This document shows, one piece after another, positions 1 through 8,771 of a stretch of DNA of 64,000 nucleotides. A model generated the notes under the pieces. That model was given only the letters and a program-made list of their open reading frames with translations, had not been told where the DNA came from and ran no database searches. Numbering within the stretch: the stretch's first letter is position 1; the number at the start of each line of letters is the position of its first letter. A program made the position numbers and the translations under genes. The stretch is from Paenibacillus pabuli NBRC 13638 (lineage in GTDB: Bacteria > Bacillota > Bacilli > Paenibacillales > Paenibacillaceae): positions 62,001 to 126,000 of the forward strand of contig NZ_BCNM01000002.1 of assembly GCF_001514495.1 (NCBI RefSeq). Direction: 5' to 3'.

Positions 1-2571
1 AGATTCATTATCAAAGTTAACCCGGTACTGCGCGTCATCCTCCTGGTAGTACGTGGTCTGATTGTGGTTGGGGTCGATAAACAGTTCGACGGAGTCCTGC
101 TCATGTGCATTTTTGCTCACTTTACTTAATAACGGATCGTTGACATCTGCAAATACATACAGATAGTTCTCATCCCATAACAACTGGGCAGTCGCCGTTG
201 CGCCCGAATTCCCAATTACCCAGACATCCGTCTTAACTGACGCTGTCTTCTCCCAGATGCCTTCCTTTTTCCCATCTACTACGGGTTTGCCATATGTGAC
301 CTTGGTGTGCTTCAGGGCAGAACCCAGCTTCAATTTGCCTCGATTGTCAGGCTTATCGGGCTGCTGGTTGGAAATATCATTCCAAACAATGGTGGCTGTC
401 TGCCCACCAGCATGTTCATCCGTAATTCGGTAATCCAGGGACAGTACTTTCCCTTCGGTAAGTAAAGAGGCTGACAAAGGCAGTGATGCATATACGACAT
501 AACCCGTTTTGGTCTCCTGTACGCTGTATACCTTCTTATCCTTGCCTTTGCTGCCTTCACGTTTGAACGTATACTGACCATTCTCAGGTGATGGATGATT
601 CTGCTTGGCAAGTGAAACATCTGCAGAGGTTTCAGCGACTGTATCCTTGGTGTCTTCCGCAAGGAACACCTGCACCTGATCCCCTTTGCGACGTGTAGTA
701 TCCTTCACTTCCACTCGCAGATTCACCTTTTTGGTATCCCACAGCACTCTAGCCTCACCGGTAACCTCTGATGTACCTTCTGCAAGATGATTAATATCAA
801 TCCCTTTCACAGCGCTCCAGAGAACATCTTCCTGTCCTTTGTGATCCGGGAATGAGGGGCTGGCCTTAAGCGCTGTCCATTCATTACGGTAGATCGGAAG
901 GGTGGTAGGGTCCACCAATGCCCAATAAGCCGGTTTCGCTTTCAGTTTCCTGTCAAACAATAACGGTGCATCTTTGCGTCCTTTAACAGGATGGTTATCA
1001 AGCCATGTACCATCATCCGCAAGTCCCCAGACCGTAACACTGTCCATTACACCACGTTTCCCCAATTCATCGAACAGATCAAATAGTTCACGGTAGCGAT
1101 AGGCCTGCTGCAGCATTATTTCATCCGTAACAGGCATCTCCTGCTCGGAAGAATTGGAATAGATCGAAACGTCCAGTTCGGTAACCTGTACATTCACACC
1201 AAGAGCCGCAACTTTGTTAAAGGCCTCACGAATCAGCTTCACATCCGGTCCGTACATGGACACATGCATCTGGAATCCAACCGCATCAATCGGTGTGCCT
1301 TTAGCCAGCAGTTTCTCTACAAGCTTCACCATATCATTCAGTTTGCTTGCACTGCCCTCCAGTCCATAGTCATTAATCACCAGTACGGCATCGGGATCAG
1401 CCTCACGGGCATATCGGAATGCCAGCTCAATGTAATCACTGTCATCTCCGTCGCCATCCACATCCCCAATGATGTCTCTCCACTTGGAACCACTTGCCTG
1501 ATTACGCAAGCCGCCTCCGTCCGAGATGACTTCATTTACGACATCCCATGTATGGACCTTTCCTTTATACCGACTCACGATGGTCTGAATATGGGTTTTC
1601 ATCCGTGCAAGCAGCTGTTCCCGCGTGGCAGGTTTCGATGCATCATTCGGATCAGTAAAGAACCAATCCGGTACCTGACTATGCCATAACAGCGTATGAC
1701 CTCTGATCTCCATATCATTGGCTTCGGCAAAGTTCACCAGCCGATCCGCCTCTGACCAGACAAACTGTCCCTCCTGAGGCTGCATCGCATCCATTTTCAT
1801 AAAATTCCCTGCTGTTATACTGTTAAAATGTTTGGTCAACAACCGGGAATGCTGGTCTTCCGGGTCCAGTGCAGACTGGTCGATTGCAGCCCCCAGTGCA
1901 TAATGTTGTCCCACGATATCAACCAGACTCGGAATATTCGGCTCAATTTCAATTTTCTCAGCAACCGTAATCAGAACATCATCGATATAGAAGGAAATCG
2001 TATCTGCTGGCGTCACTTCCTCCGACTTTTTCCATGGGGTCTCTGCATACATCCGGAATCCGGTGATGCCGCTATTTTCGCCAGGGATGACCACATCGGC
2101 CTCGATCTTTTTCCACTGTCCTTTGTTCAGGGTAGCGGAGGCGAACGTGGCATACTCAAGACTCGAAGCATCTTTATTGTATTCTTTCTCCAATGAACCG
2201 TTAATGACCTGACTGTCAGGCCCCTCATCGTACATGGCCCAAAATGAAATATGAACCGTGCTGCCTTTCTGTACATGGTCCAGTACCTCAATTAAGGGTC
2301 CATGGAACGTTTCGGTACGAGATGAGGTTCTCAGACTGCGTGTACTGTCGTGACCCACTCCTGTCACAATATCGAGTTTTTCACTCGCGCGTGCACGCCA
2401 TTTTCCCAATATACCGTCTTCAAATTGAGCCTCAAACAGCGCTTGATCACCATTCCCTGCCTCAACGTCCGCAGCTGCCTGTGCACGTGTCCCTCCTGCA
2501 CCTATACCCGGCAACAGACTGAAGAGCAGTACAGCAGCTAACCCCAAGCTCCACCATTTTCTCTTATGCAT
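1..2571 (-). CDS. Secreted modular endo-1,4-beta-xylanase, GH10 (3' end off window)
   Basis: Hydrolyses beta-1,4-xylan outside the cell. The ATG at 2571 follows GGAGGAGATCGG. Residues 1-33 are a signal peptide ending near ARAQAAA-type residues. A CBM22-like module spans about 40-190 and the GH10 barrel about 195-530. The barrel carries WDVVNEV (acid/base Glu347) and VTELDVS (nucleophile Glu465). From about 545 to the window edge there are two CBM9-like segments, the second incomplete. The frame is open through position 1, so at least 857 residues exist and the stop is outside. Multi-CBM GH10 enzymes in Paenibacillus often end in SLH cell-wall domains; whether this one does cannot be seen. A promoter with an overlapping cre-like site lies just upstream, pointing to carbon catabolite repression. 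The YesM/YesN pair is upstream on the same strand. Confidence 0.93.
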   Translation of the reverse strand, partial: MHKRKWWSLGLAAVLLFSLLPGIGAGGTRAQAAADVEAGNGDQALFEAQFEDGILGKWRARASEKLDIVTGVGHDSTRSLRTSSRTETFHGPLIEVLDHVQKGSTVHISFWAMYDEGPDSQVINGSLEKEYNKDASSLEYATFASATLNKGQWKKIEADVVIPGENSGITGFRMYAETPWKKSEEVTPADTISFYIDDVLITVAEKIEIEPNIPSLVDIVGQHYALGAAIDQSALDPEDQHSRLLTKHFNSITAGNFMKMDAMQPQEGQFVWSEADRLVNFAEANDMEIRGHTLLWHSQVPDWFFTDPNDASKPATREQLLARMKTHIQTIVSRYKGKVHTWDVVNEVISDGGGLRNQASGSKWRDIIGDVDGDGDDSDYIELAFRYAREADPDAVLVINDYGLEGSASKLNDMVKLVEKLLAKGTPIDAVGFQMHVSMYGPDVKLIREAFNKVAALGVNVQVTELDVSIYSNSSEQEMPVTDEIMLQQAYRYRELFDLFDELGKRGVMDSVTVWGLADDGTWLDNHPVKGRKDAPLLFDRKLKAKPAYWALVDPTTLPIYRNEWTALKASPSFPDHKGQEDVLWSAVKGIDINHLAEGTSEVTGEARVLWDTKKVNLRVEVKDTTRRKGDQVQVFLAEDTKDTVAETSADVSLAKQNHPSPENGQYTFKREGSKGKDKKVYSVQETKTGYVVYASLPLSASLLTEGKVLSLDYRITDEHAGGQTATIVWNDISNQQPDKPDNRGKLKLGSALKHTKVTYGKPVVDGKKEGIWEKTASVKTDVWVIGNSGATATAQLLWDENYLYVFADVNDPLLSKVSKNAHEQDSVELFIDPNHNQTTYYQEDDAQYRVNFDNES

Positions 2572-2678
2572 CCGATCTCCTCCTTGGTTGTTTGTTAGAC
2601 TAACCCCTTACTCCGTCATGTGTCAGCCCTTTACAAGATCGTTGTGCAGGATTGGATAGACTTAATGATCGGAAAATT

Positions 2679-2720
2679 TGTAAGCACTTTCATTATACGA
2701 TTGCCAGCAAACTTTGTTTA
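2679..2720 (-). promoter_or_regulatory. Xylanase promoter with overlapping cre-like site
   Basis: On the minus strand TAAACA (2720-2715) and TATAAT (2697-2692) are separated by 17 bases. TGAAAGTGCTTACA (2692-2679) matches the catabolite responsive element consensus at all but one central base and sits on the expected transcription start. CcpA binding there would block initiation; this is inferred from the sequence match. Confidence 0.6.
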
Positions 2721-2761
2721 CCCGTTAAACTATAGATCTTGCTCCAAAATCTTTAGAGATT

Positions 2762-4522
2762 CTATTCCATTCCTGGCTCCTCTAATGGTATAACGATCTC
2801 CACACGTGTGCCTTTACCAAGGGTACTGTCGAATCGGATGTGGAAACGGTTATCATAGATCAACTTCAACCGATAGATCACATTTTGTACTCCCACACGG
2901 TCCCCCATCGAATCCTCCGTTTGCACATAAGCTAGCAGCTGTTTTCTCTTTTCCTCCGTCATACCTGCTCCCGTATCTTCCACAACACAGATGAGTTGAT
3001 TCGCTATGCGTTTAATGCGAAGCCGTATCTCTCCCCCCTCCTTGAGAGGTTCAATGCCATGAATGCTGGCGTTCTCGACAAATGGCAATAGTGTCATCTT
3101 GGGAATGAAACATTGGCCAGCTTCCGGGTCCAGTTCAATGGAATAATCCATCTTGTGCCCGAACCGATATTTCTGTATTTCGATAAAACAGGTCACATAC
3201 TCAAGCTCTTCCTTTACGCTAACCCTGTCACGATTCCAGGTCAGGGCATTTCGAAAAATTTTGGCCATATACTGGATAATTCTTGCTGTCTCATCCTCAT
3301 CCTTCATCAGGCTTCGCATGCGGATGGTCTCCAGCGCGTTAAACAGAAAATGTGGATTAATCTGACTTTGTAACGCATTTAACTGGGCATGACGCCGCTG
3401 CAGCTCCAGATTTTTATGTTGAATATCTGCGACATACACATCATTAATCAAGCGGTGAATGGTCATCGTCATGCGATTAAACTCGGCCGTGAGCTGACCA
3501 ATCTCATCCGATGTTTCCGGCTGTCGAATGGGCTCGAATCGTTGAAGCTTGACTTTTTTCATATGCTCCAGCACACGCGCAAGCCTCACATGGATGTTTC
3601 GTGTCGTCCAAATAATAATCAAGGTGGGCAGAATAATATTCAAACAAGCCAGCAGGATGACCAGATGAAGCGGTTGCCTCAGTTCTCTGTAAATTTCCGT
3701 TTCATCAAATAAACCAACTATTTTCCATCCCGTCAGTTCCCCGGACAGTGGATAGACCATCTCAAATTCATGTTTCCTTAATTGACTCCCGATGTCGCTG
3801 TACGCCACAGTCTGACTTGTCCATGGCACATCCGAATCGGTCGTGTAATCTACTGTGTCTGCTGAGTTGACCAGAAACAACCGCCCTGGAATCGTGATAT
3901 TCGTGAAAATTTGGCGGATCGTTGACGTTTTCAGGTCCAGCCGAACGAATTTCTCCTTCCACCCAGGATTGGCAGCATAATAGTCCAGCTTGCGGAGTAT
4001 GCTGAAGGTTTGCTGAGTTCCTCCAGGACTCCATCGCATAAAAATGGGGGAAAATTGCGGGCCGACTGTCAGCTGCCGATAAGCCTCGGATCGCCTTACC
4101 TTCTCGTCCAGAAACTCGACTCCCCCGGAGGGCAGCACGGTTGTATTATCTACATAGATGGTCAGTCCCTGAATCGAATGAAAACCAGAATGGTACGTAT
4201 TCAGAATTTTGCGGAGATACAGAGCATAGGCCTCAACATACTGGATCGGATGGGCATACTCCGTGTCGAGCATGTCAGTCAACAGAATATCCGTGTACAA
4301 GCTGGATGAGATATCGACCGCATTGCGAATTTCACCAGTAAAATTGGTACGCACCTGCTCCATAGCCTTGGACAAATCGGACATGCGTTGTGATTTGACG
4401 TTCGCCGTCGTCACCTGATAGAAAATCACATTACTGAAAATGACCGGTATAAGAACAAAAAAGACATATAGAATCAGCATTTTGTCTCGCAGACGGATAT
4501 TGCTGAGGAAATTCCGCTTCAC
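2762..4522 (-). CDS. Sensor histidine kinase, YesM family
   Basis: Membrane sensor kinase of the class that usually senses carbohydrates and signals to an AraC-type regulator. Residues 15-38 and 287-306 are membrane segments flanking an extracellular sensor of about 250 residues. A HAMP linker follows (about 306-360). The phosphoacceptor is His391 in SQINPHFLFNALETI, and a GHKL ATPase domain with VENASIHG and DTGAGM runs to the end. The start is GTG, preceded by AGGTGAT, and lies 11 bases after the response regulator stop, so the two are co-transcribed. The ligand is not known. Proximity to the xylanase suggests a plant-polysaccharide signal, but no ABC transporter of the usual YesMN target type is adjacent. 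Confidence 0.9.
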   Translation of the reverse strand: MKRNFLSNIRLRDKMLILYVFFVLIPVIFSNVIFYQVTTANVKSQRMSDLSKAMEQVRTNFTGEIRNAVDISSSLYTDILLTDMLDTEYAHPIQYVEAYALYLRKILNTYHSGFHSIQGLTIYVDNTTVLPSGGVEFLDEKVRRSEAYRQLTVGPQFSPIFMRWSPGGTQQTFSILRKLDYYAANPGWKEKFVRLDLKTSTIRQIFTNITIPGRLFLVNSADTVDYTTDSDVPWTSQTVAYSDIGSQLRKHEFEMVYPLSGELTGWKIVGLFDETEIYRELRQPLHLVILLACLNIILPTLIIIWTTRNIHVRLARVLEHMKKVKLQRFEPIRQPETSDEIGQLTAEFNRMTMTIHRLINDVYVADIQHKNLELQRRHAQLNALQSQINPHFLFNALETIRMRSLMKDEDETARIIQYMAKIFRNALTWNRDRVSVKEELEYVTCFIEIQKYRFGHKMDYSIELDPEAGQCFIPKMTLLPFVENASIHGIEPLKEGGEIRLRIKRIANQLICVVEDTGAGMTEEKRKQLLAYVQTEDSMGDRVGVQNVIYRLKLIYDNRFHIRFDSTLGKGTRVEIVIPLEEPGME

Positions 4523-4533
4523 GGCCGGATCAC

Positions 4534-6153
4534 CTACCCCTCGCCCATCAAACGGTTCCGATATTCCGTAGGCGAGGAAGCCTCTATTTTCTCGAATTGA
4601 GTAGCAAAATAATCACTGCTCCCGAACCCCACCCGCTCGGCCACCTCATATACCCGCAAATCCGTCTGCCTCAACAGCCTTTTAGCTTCCTCTATGCGAA
4701 GCTGAAGCAAAAAGTCATTGAAATACATGCCGTAAACCTTGCGAAAGCGTTGCCCCAGATACACCGGATTCATGTAAAATTCGGAGGCAATACTCTTCAG
4801 GCTTATATTTTTGCTATAGTTTTCCTCAATGTAACTTTTGATCTTGGGCATGGCTCCCTTCTGAATCTGCAGACGCTGTTCAGCCAGCCGCCGGGCTGCT
4901 TCTTCCATAAAAAAATTCAGCAATTGGTGTGCATCCACCAGCCTCCCCCGCTCGGATTGCCAGTCCAGAACAGGTTGAAGCGTAGTCATTGTTTTCACGT
5001 CGGCCTGAATCGATTGCAGGATGGAGACAACGGAAGAGACCAGTTGATGTACAGCAGAAGTCACAGCAGCCGGGGCATAACAGGAAGCCCGCATTTCGGT
5101 GAACCAGTCACCAAGCGTCACTTCCATGGCCTCCATCTGCTGCTCTTCCATCAACCTTAGCAGCTGCTGCTGCTTTTCATGATCCGTATGCATCCATTGC
5201 ACCTGTGCATGCTGTACCTCATCGAAGAGCACGACCCCATCGTCCTCTGTACTGAATTTGTAGGCGATTGCCTTTAAAGCCGTTTGATAGGCATGTCCAA
5301 TGAGCAGAGGATCTTGACAGGTGGCACCTGCATAGATACATACTCGAATATTTTCCATTTCCATGAAGCTGGACTGTATTTTCTCTACGGTTTTTCGCAA
5401 ATTGTTCGCATCAGTACACAGATGTTTGCCCGTAAGTAGGACTCCAACACGCTCACCATGCTGCTTCAGATGCATTAGCGAATCTTGCGGATACATCCGC
5501 TTGAGAACTGCTCGCACTATCTGATGAAAGCTACCGAGTTGGGCCACGTCTTCTTCTCCGGCACATGTGATTTTCGGTGCATCAGAACATAATCGCGGGT
5601 TGTACTCAAACAGCAGGTATGCCAGCATATCCCCTGATTGCGTATCCGTGAGTTCCAACCATTGCTCAGCAGCAGAAGAATCAGCCTCTCCATACATCAG
5701 CTGTTCCAGACACCGCATGTATTGCCGCTCCCGCTTCTCCTGCTCCGCAGATTTACGTTGCTTCAGCACTGCTGACAATCTACACAAGGTCGCCTCAAGT
5801 TCAATCTCATCAATCGGTTTCAAAATGTAGTCCTGTACACCGTACCGCACCGCCTGTTGTGCATAAGTGAAGTCATTATATCCACTCACAATGATAAAAT
5901 AGGGCATTTTCCCGCCTATTTCATTTTGCTCCCCATCCAGGTTAGTCCGCCGAATTAATTCCAGTCCATCCGTCTCCGGCATTCGAATGTCGGTGATGAC
6001 GACATCAGGTTGTAGCCGTTCAATCTGCTCGTAAGCCTCATCCCCGTCATCGGCCTCGCCAATGACCTCGAATCCGCATGCTTCCCAGCGAATCAACTTC
6101 CTAAGACCTTTGCGCGCGTATACTTCGTCATCCACCAAAAGCACCTGATGCAT
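4534..6153 (-). CDS. Response regulator, YesN family (REC plus AraC HTH)
   Basis: Transcription factor paired with the downstream YesM-type kinase. An N-terminal receiver domain shows the LLVDDE acidic pocket and phosphoacceptor Asp55 in VVITDIRMPETDG. A poorly conserved middle of about 300 residues follows. The C-terminus (about 430-535) is a double helix-turn-helix AraC/XylS DNA-binding domain including NPVYLGQRFRKVYGMYFNDF and VAERVGFGSSDYFATQFEK. At 539 residues it is typical for the family. It is the first gene of a two-gene operon. Its targets are not visible in the sequence; the adjacent xylanase is the obvious candidate. Confidence 0.92.
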   Translation of the reverse strand: MHQVLLVDDEVYARKGLRKLIRWEACGFEVIGEADDGDEAYEQIERLQPDVVITDIRMPETDGLELIRRTNLDGEQNEIGGKMPYFIIVSGYNDFTYAQQAVRYGVQDYILKPIDEIELEATLCRLSAVLKQRKSAEQEKRERQYMRCLEQLMYGEADSSAAEQWLELTDTQSGDMLAYLLFEYNPRLCSDAPKITCAGEEDVAQLGSFHQIVRAVLKRMYPQDSLMHLKQHGERVGVLLTGKHLCTDANNLRKTVEKIQSSFMEMENIRVCIYAGATCQDPLLIGHAYQTALKAIAYKFSTEDDGVVLFDEVQHAQVQWMHTDHEKQQQLLRLMEEQQMEAMEVTLGDWFTEMRASCYAPAAVTSAVHQLVSSVVSILQSIQADVKTMTTLQPVLDWQSERGRLVDAHQLLNFFMEEAARRLAEQRLQIQKGAMPKIKSYIEENYSKNISLKSIASEFYMNPVYLGQRFRKVYGMYFNDFLLQLRIEEAKRLLRQTDLRVYEVAERVGFGSSDYFATQFEKIEASSPTEYRNRLMGEG

Positions 6154-6347
6154 TAGATCAACCCCCTGATAGAATGGACTACACTACTTTCCTGAATATC
6201 GACCACTCAAAGTAAGCGGTTACAAAATATCATTTATGGTATTTATTGTTAGTTGGAAAGTGGCAAAAAGTCAACAGCTTTTCCTCTAACCTGAATGGCT
6301 CCGGTTTCATTCTAGCCCACCAACCATTAGGGCGGATCCGTAACGCC

Positions 6348-6375
6348 AAAAAAGCACAGCCTGTTAGCTGTGCTT
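6348..6375 (-). terminator. Intrinsic terminator after LacI-type gene
   Basis: A perfect 9-bp stem (6352-6360 with 6367-6375, six-base loop) is followed on the minus strand by a T run. It lies 14 bases past the stop of the LacI gene. Confidence 0.85.
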
Positions 6376-6388
6376 CGTGCCATCGTCA

Positions 6389-7393
6389 TTACACTTTCGC
6401 AGGTGCGGTTGTTTGACGGATCACCAGATTGGATGGCTCCGTAATGACTGGAGGCGAATATGAAGGATTCTCAATCATGGCGATTAGATATTCAATCGAT
6501 TTGATCCCAATAGAATGAATATTTTGATTAATCGTGGTTAAGCCCGGTTTGAACACTTCAGCATAGTACGTGTTATCAAATCCGACAACCGAAACATCCT
6601 CCGGCACCCGCAACCCATGCTTTTCAATCTCGTGGATCGCTCCGAAAGCGGACATATCTGAAGCACAGACAATCCCCGTGGGTTGTTCCTTCAATGCAAG
6701 CAATCGGCGAGCTGCCTTACTGCCACCATCGAAAGAGTAGTCACAGACCTCCAGATACACGGTTGAATATGGAATGCCGCAGTCACGCAGCCCTTCCCGA
6801 TATCCATCCAGCCGAAGATTCGCTACGGCAGGCCCAAGTGTACCTGAAATATAGGCAATTTTTTGGTGACCCAGCTCATGCAAATGTTTGACGCTCATGG
6901 CAATCGCATTTGCATTATCCGTCGTTATGTATCCTGACCGCTTGCCAAACAAGTCGGTATCAATGAACATCGTCGGAATCTCCGCAGTAACCAATTCCTG
7001 AATACTCTTGTTGTCTCTTCCTTCCCCGAATACAACGACGCCATCCACATTTCGGCTGCGGCAATGTTTAATAAACGAGTATGTTGGATCATCAAAACGT
7101 GTAGATAAGCGAACAAGATCGTAACCGCTGTTTTCGAGCGCTGTTTTGATTCCCTCAAGCAGCTCTGACACAAACGGGTTGGTAAAAGGTACAGTCAACA
7201 ATACACCTACCGTCCAAGAACGGCGTTTTACAAGTCCACGTGCAACCACATTCGGTTGATATTTCAATAGTTCGATAGCTATATTGACTTTTTTGCGAGT
7301 TTTGTCACTTACATCGGGATAATCGTTCAGCACTTTGGAAACGGTTGCAACAGATACGCCCGCCTCTTTGGCCACATCATGAATAGAAGCCAC
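6389..7393 (-). CDS. LacI family transcriptional regulator
   Basis: DNA-binding repressor or activator controlled by a sugar-like ligand. The N-terminal LacI helix-turn-helix (SIHDVAKEAGVSVATVSKVL) is followed by the hinge helix region and a periplasmic-binding-protein-like sensor domain to residue 334, a full-length protein. The start is GTG behind GAGGTGATC. It is transcribed alone, with its own terminator. It lies upstream of the YesN/YesM/xylanase genes on the same strand, so a role in plant-polysaccharide use is possible but unproven. It differs from the second LacI protein at 17.1 kb. Confidence 0.9.
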   Translation of the reverse strand: MASIHDVAKEAGVSVATVSKVLNDYPDVSDKTRKKVNIAIELLKYQPNVVARGLVKRRSWTVGVLLTVPFTNPFVSELLEGIKTALENSGYDLVRLSTRFDDPTYSFIKHCRSRNVDGVVVFGEGRDNKSIQELVTAEIPTMFIDTDLFGKRSGYITTDNANAIAMSVKHLHELGHQKIAYISGTLGPAVANLRLDGYREGLRDCGIPYSTVYLEVCDYSFDGGSKAARRLLALKEQPTGIVCASDMSAFGAIHEIEKHGLRVPEDVSVVGFDNTYYAEVFKPGLTTINQNIHSIGIKSIEYLIAMIENPSYSPPVITEPSNLVIRQTTAPAKV

Positions 7394-7522
7394 TTGATCA
7401 CCTCAACCTCTTTCAAATCCCCTGTCTCCGGCTGCAATCACTATGACATCGGCAGGTTTGTCTACCCATTATAGCTTAAAACAGCCCGAAACGGTATCAA
7501 TGGTTCCAACCCGTGCTACAGC

Positions 7523-8527
7523 CTACGCTTGATGATCCAATTTTCTTAGATCAAGTGCCAGTTTCTCCATTGTCGTTGCAAAAACCGCAAGCTCTTCCGA
7601 GCGGGAAGCCTGACGTCTTGCCCCCGTGGCTGTGTGCTTGGATTCCTGTTGAACACTGCCCAGCTTCTTCATAATCTGGGCCAGATTCGTCTGGATTTTC
7701 TCTTGGGCCTCTCGGGAGCTGGCGGCAAGTTTGCGCACCTCACTTGCAACCACTTCGAACCCCCGGCCAAACTCTCCTGCATGTGCAGCTTCAATAGCAG
7801 CATTCAAACCGACAAGATGACTCTGATCCGAGATTTCTCGAATGAGCTCCCCCATTTTGCCAATCTGGTGTATTTCCTTGGTCAGTTCGTCCAACAGTCC
7901 ATTCGCCTGATCTTGAGAGGCTGCCGTTTCCCTGGCGACATCAGATATCGCCTTTGCATTTTCGTTCAATTCACTAATCATGCCCGTCAATTGCTGGGTG
8001 ATCTGTGTGATGGCCTGCAAGGTATGCTGTTGATCTTCGGCGAATTGATTTAATTTTTCCTTTTCTTTCTTCTCGTAAGCCTCCAAAACGAGCTGTGAAT
8101 CGAGGTTAAACATTTTACTAAGCGCCTGGATAATCAGATGCCAGCCTTCAGGGATAACTTGCTGGAACATGCTTGTCGCAATATCAAGGTATACCATATA
8201 GGTACCCAGATAATAATCTTCGGACAAGCCAATGCGGGAATGAACCAGTCCGATCGCGATGCGCTGATCGATATATGCATCATCAACCACACCATCCGTC
8301 ATGGATAGCCAGTATAACTTCTGTGTTTCTTTCAGACGATCAATGGTAGAGAACCGGGCAATCAGGTCGACCAAATCCGGATAATTTCCCACATGATTGT
8401 AGAAATGGTCCACAACTTCGTCAACGACTTTCACAAAAGCAGGTCGATGATCTGCGAGCAGCTGCAAATCCCCGGCGGTTAGTCCAATATAATCAAGTTG
8501 TTTTTGTCTTGCCAAAGCAATACTCAT
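7523..8527 (-). CDS. Globin-coupled sensor / HemAT-like soluble chemotaxis transducer
   Basis: Cytoplasmic heme sensor fused to a methyl-accepting signalling domain. The N-terminal 160 residues form a sensor-globin fold. GLVHSRIGL carries the likely proximal heme ligand His96, at the place equivalent to the HemAT histidine. The C-terminal half has the MCP hairpin tip ([20 protein letters not shown] and [14 protein letters not shown]). There is no membrane segment. At 334 residues it is about 100 shorter than classical HemAT, with a truncated MCP coiled coil. The ATG at 8527 follows AAGGAG at a long spacing; an upstream in-frame TTG at 8569 is possible. The ligand is presumably oxygen, by family knowledge. 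Confidence 0.85.
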   Translation of the reverse strand: MSIALARQKQLDYIGLTAGDLQLLADHRPAFVKVVDEVVDHFYNHVGNYPDLVDLIARFSTIDRLKETQKLYWLSMTDGVVDDAYIDQRIAIGLVHSRIGLSEDYYLGTYMVYLDIATSMFQQVIPEGWHLIIQALSKMFNLDSQLVLEAYEKKEKEKLNQFAEDQQHTLQAITQITQQLTGMISELNENAKAISDVARETAASQDQANGLLDELTKEIHQIGKMGELIREISDQSHLVGLNAAIEAAHAGEFGRGFEVVASEVRKLAASSREAQEKIQTNLAQIMKKLGSVQQESKHTATGARRQASRSEELAVFATTMEKLALDLRKLDHQA

Positions 8528-8694
8528 AACTAATTCTGTCAGCTCCTTAATAACCACAAAAAAGTTCAAATTGTAAATATCTGTATCGATTATAGACTAA
8601 ATGGCCTAATTTTACATATACCATTCGAACTAATTTGCCATGGAATTGACTTCCTTGGTCAGTTTGGTGGAGAGATTTGTGTCTTAATGCATAT

Positions 8695-8747
8695 AAAAAG
8701 GCCCCCAATCCTGCTGTGAAGGAGCCTCACAGCAGGATTCAGGAGCC
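8695..8747 (-). terminator. Terminator after prkA
   Basis: A 13-bp perfect stem (8707-8719 with 8727-8739), extended by GGC/GCC pairs, is followed by TTTTTAT on the minus strand, 25 bases past the prkA stop. Confidence 0.85.
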
Positions 8748-8771
8748 TGATCCGGAATGGTTCGGTGCAGG

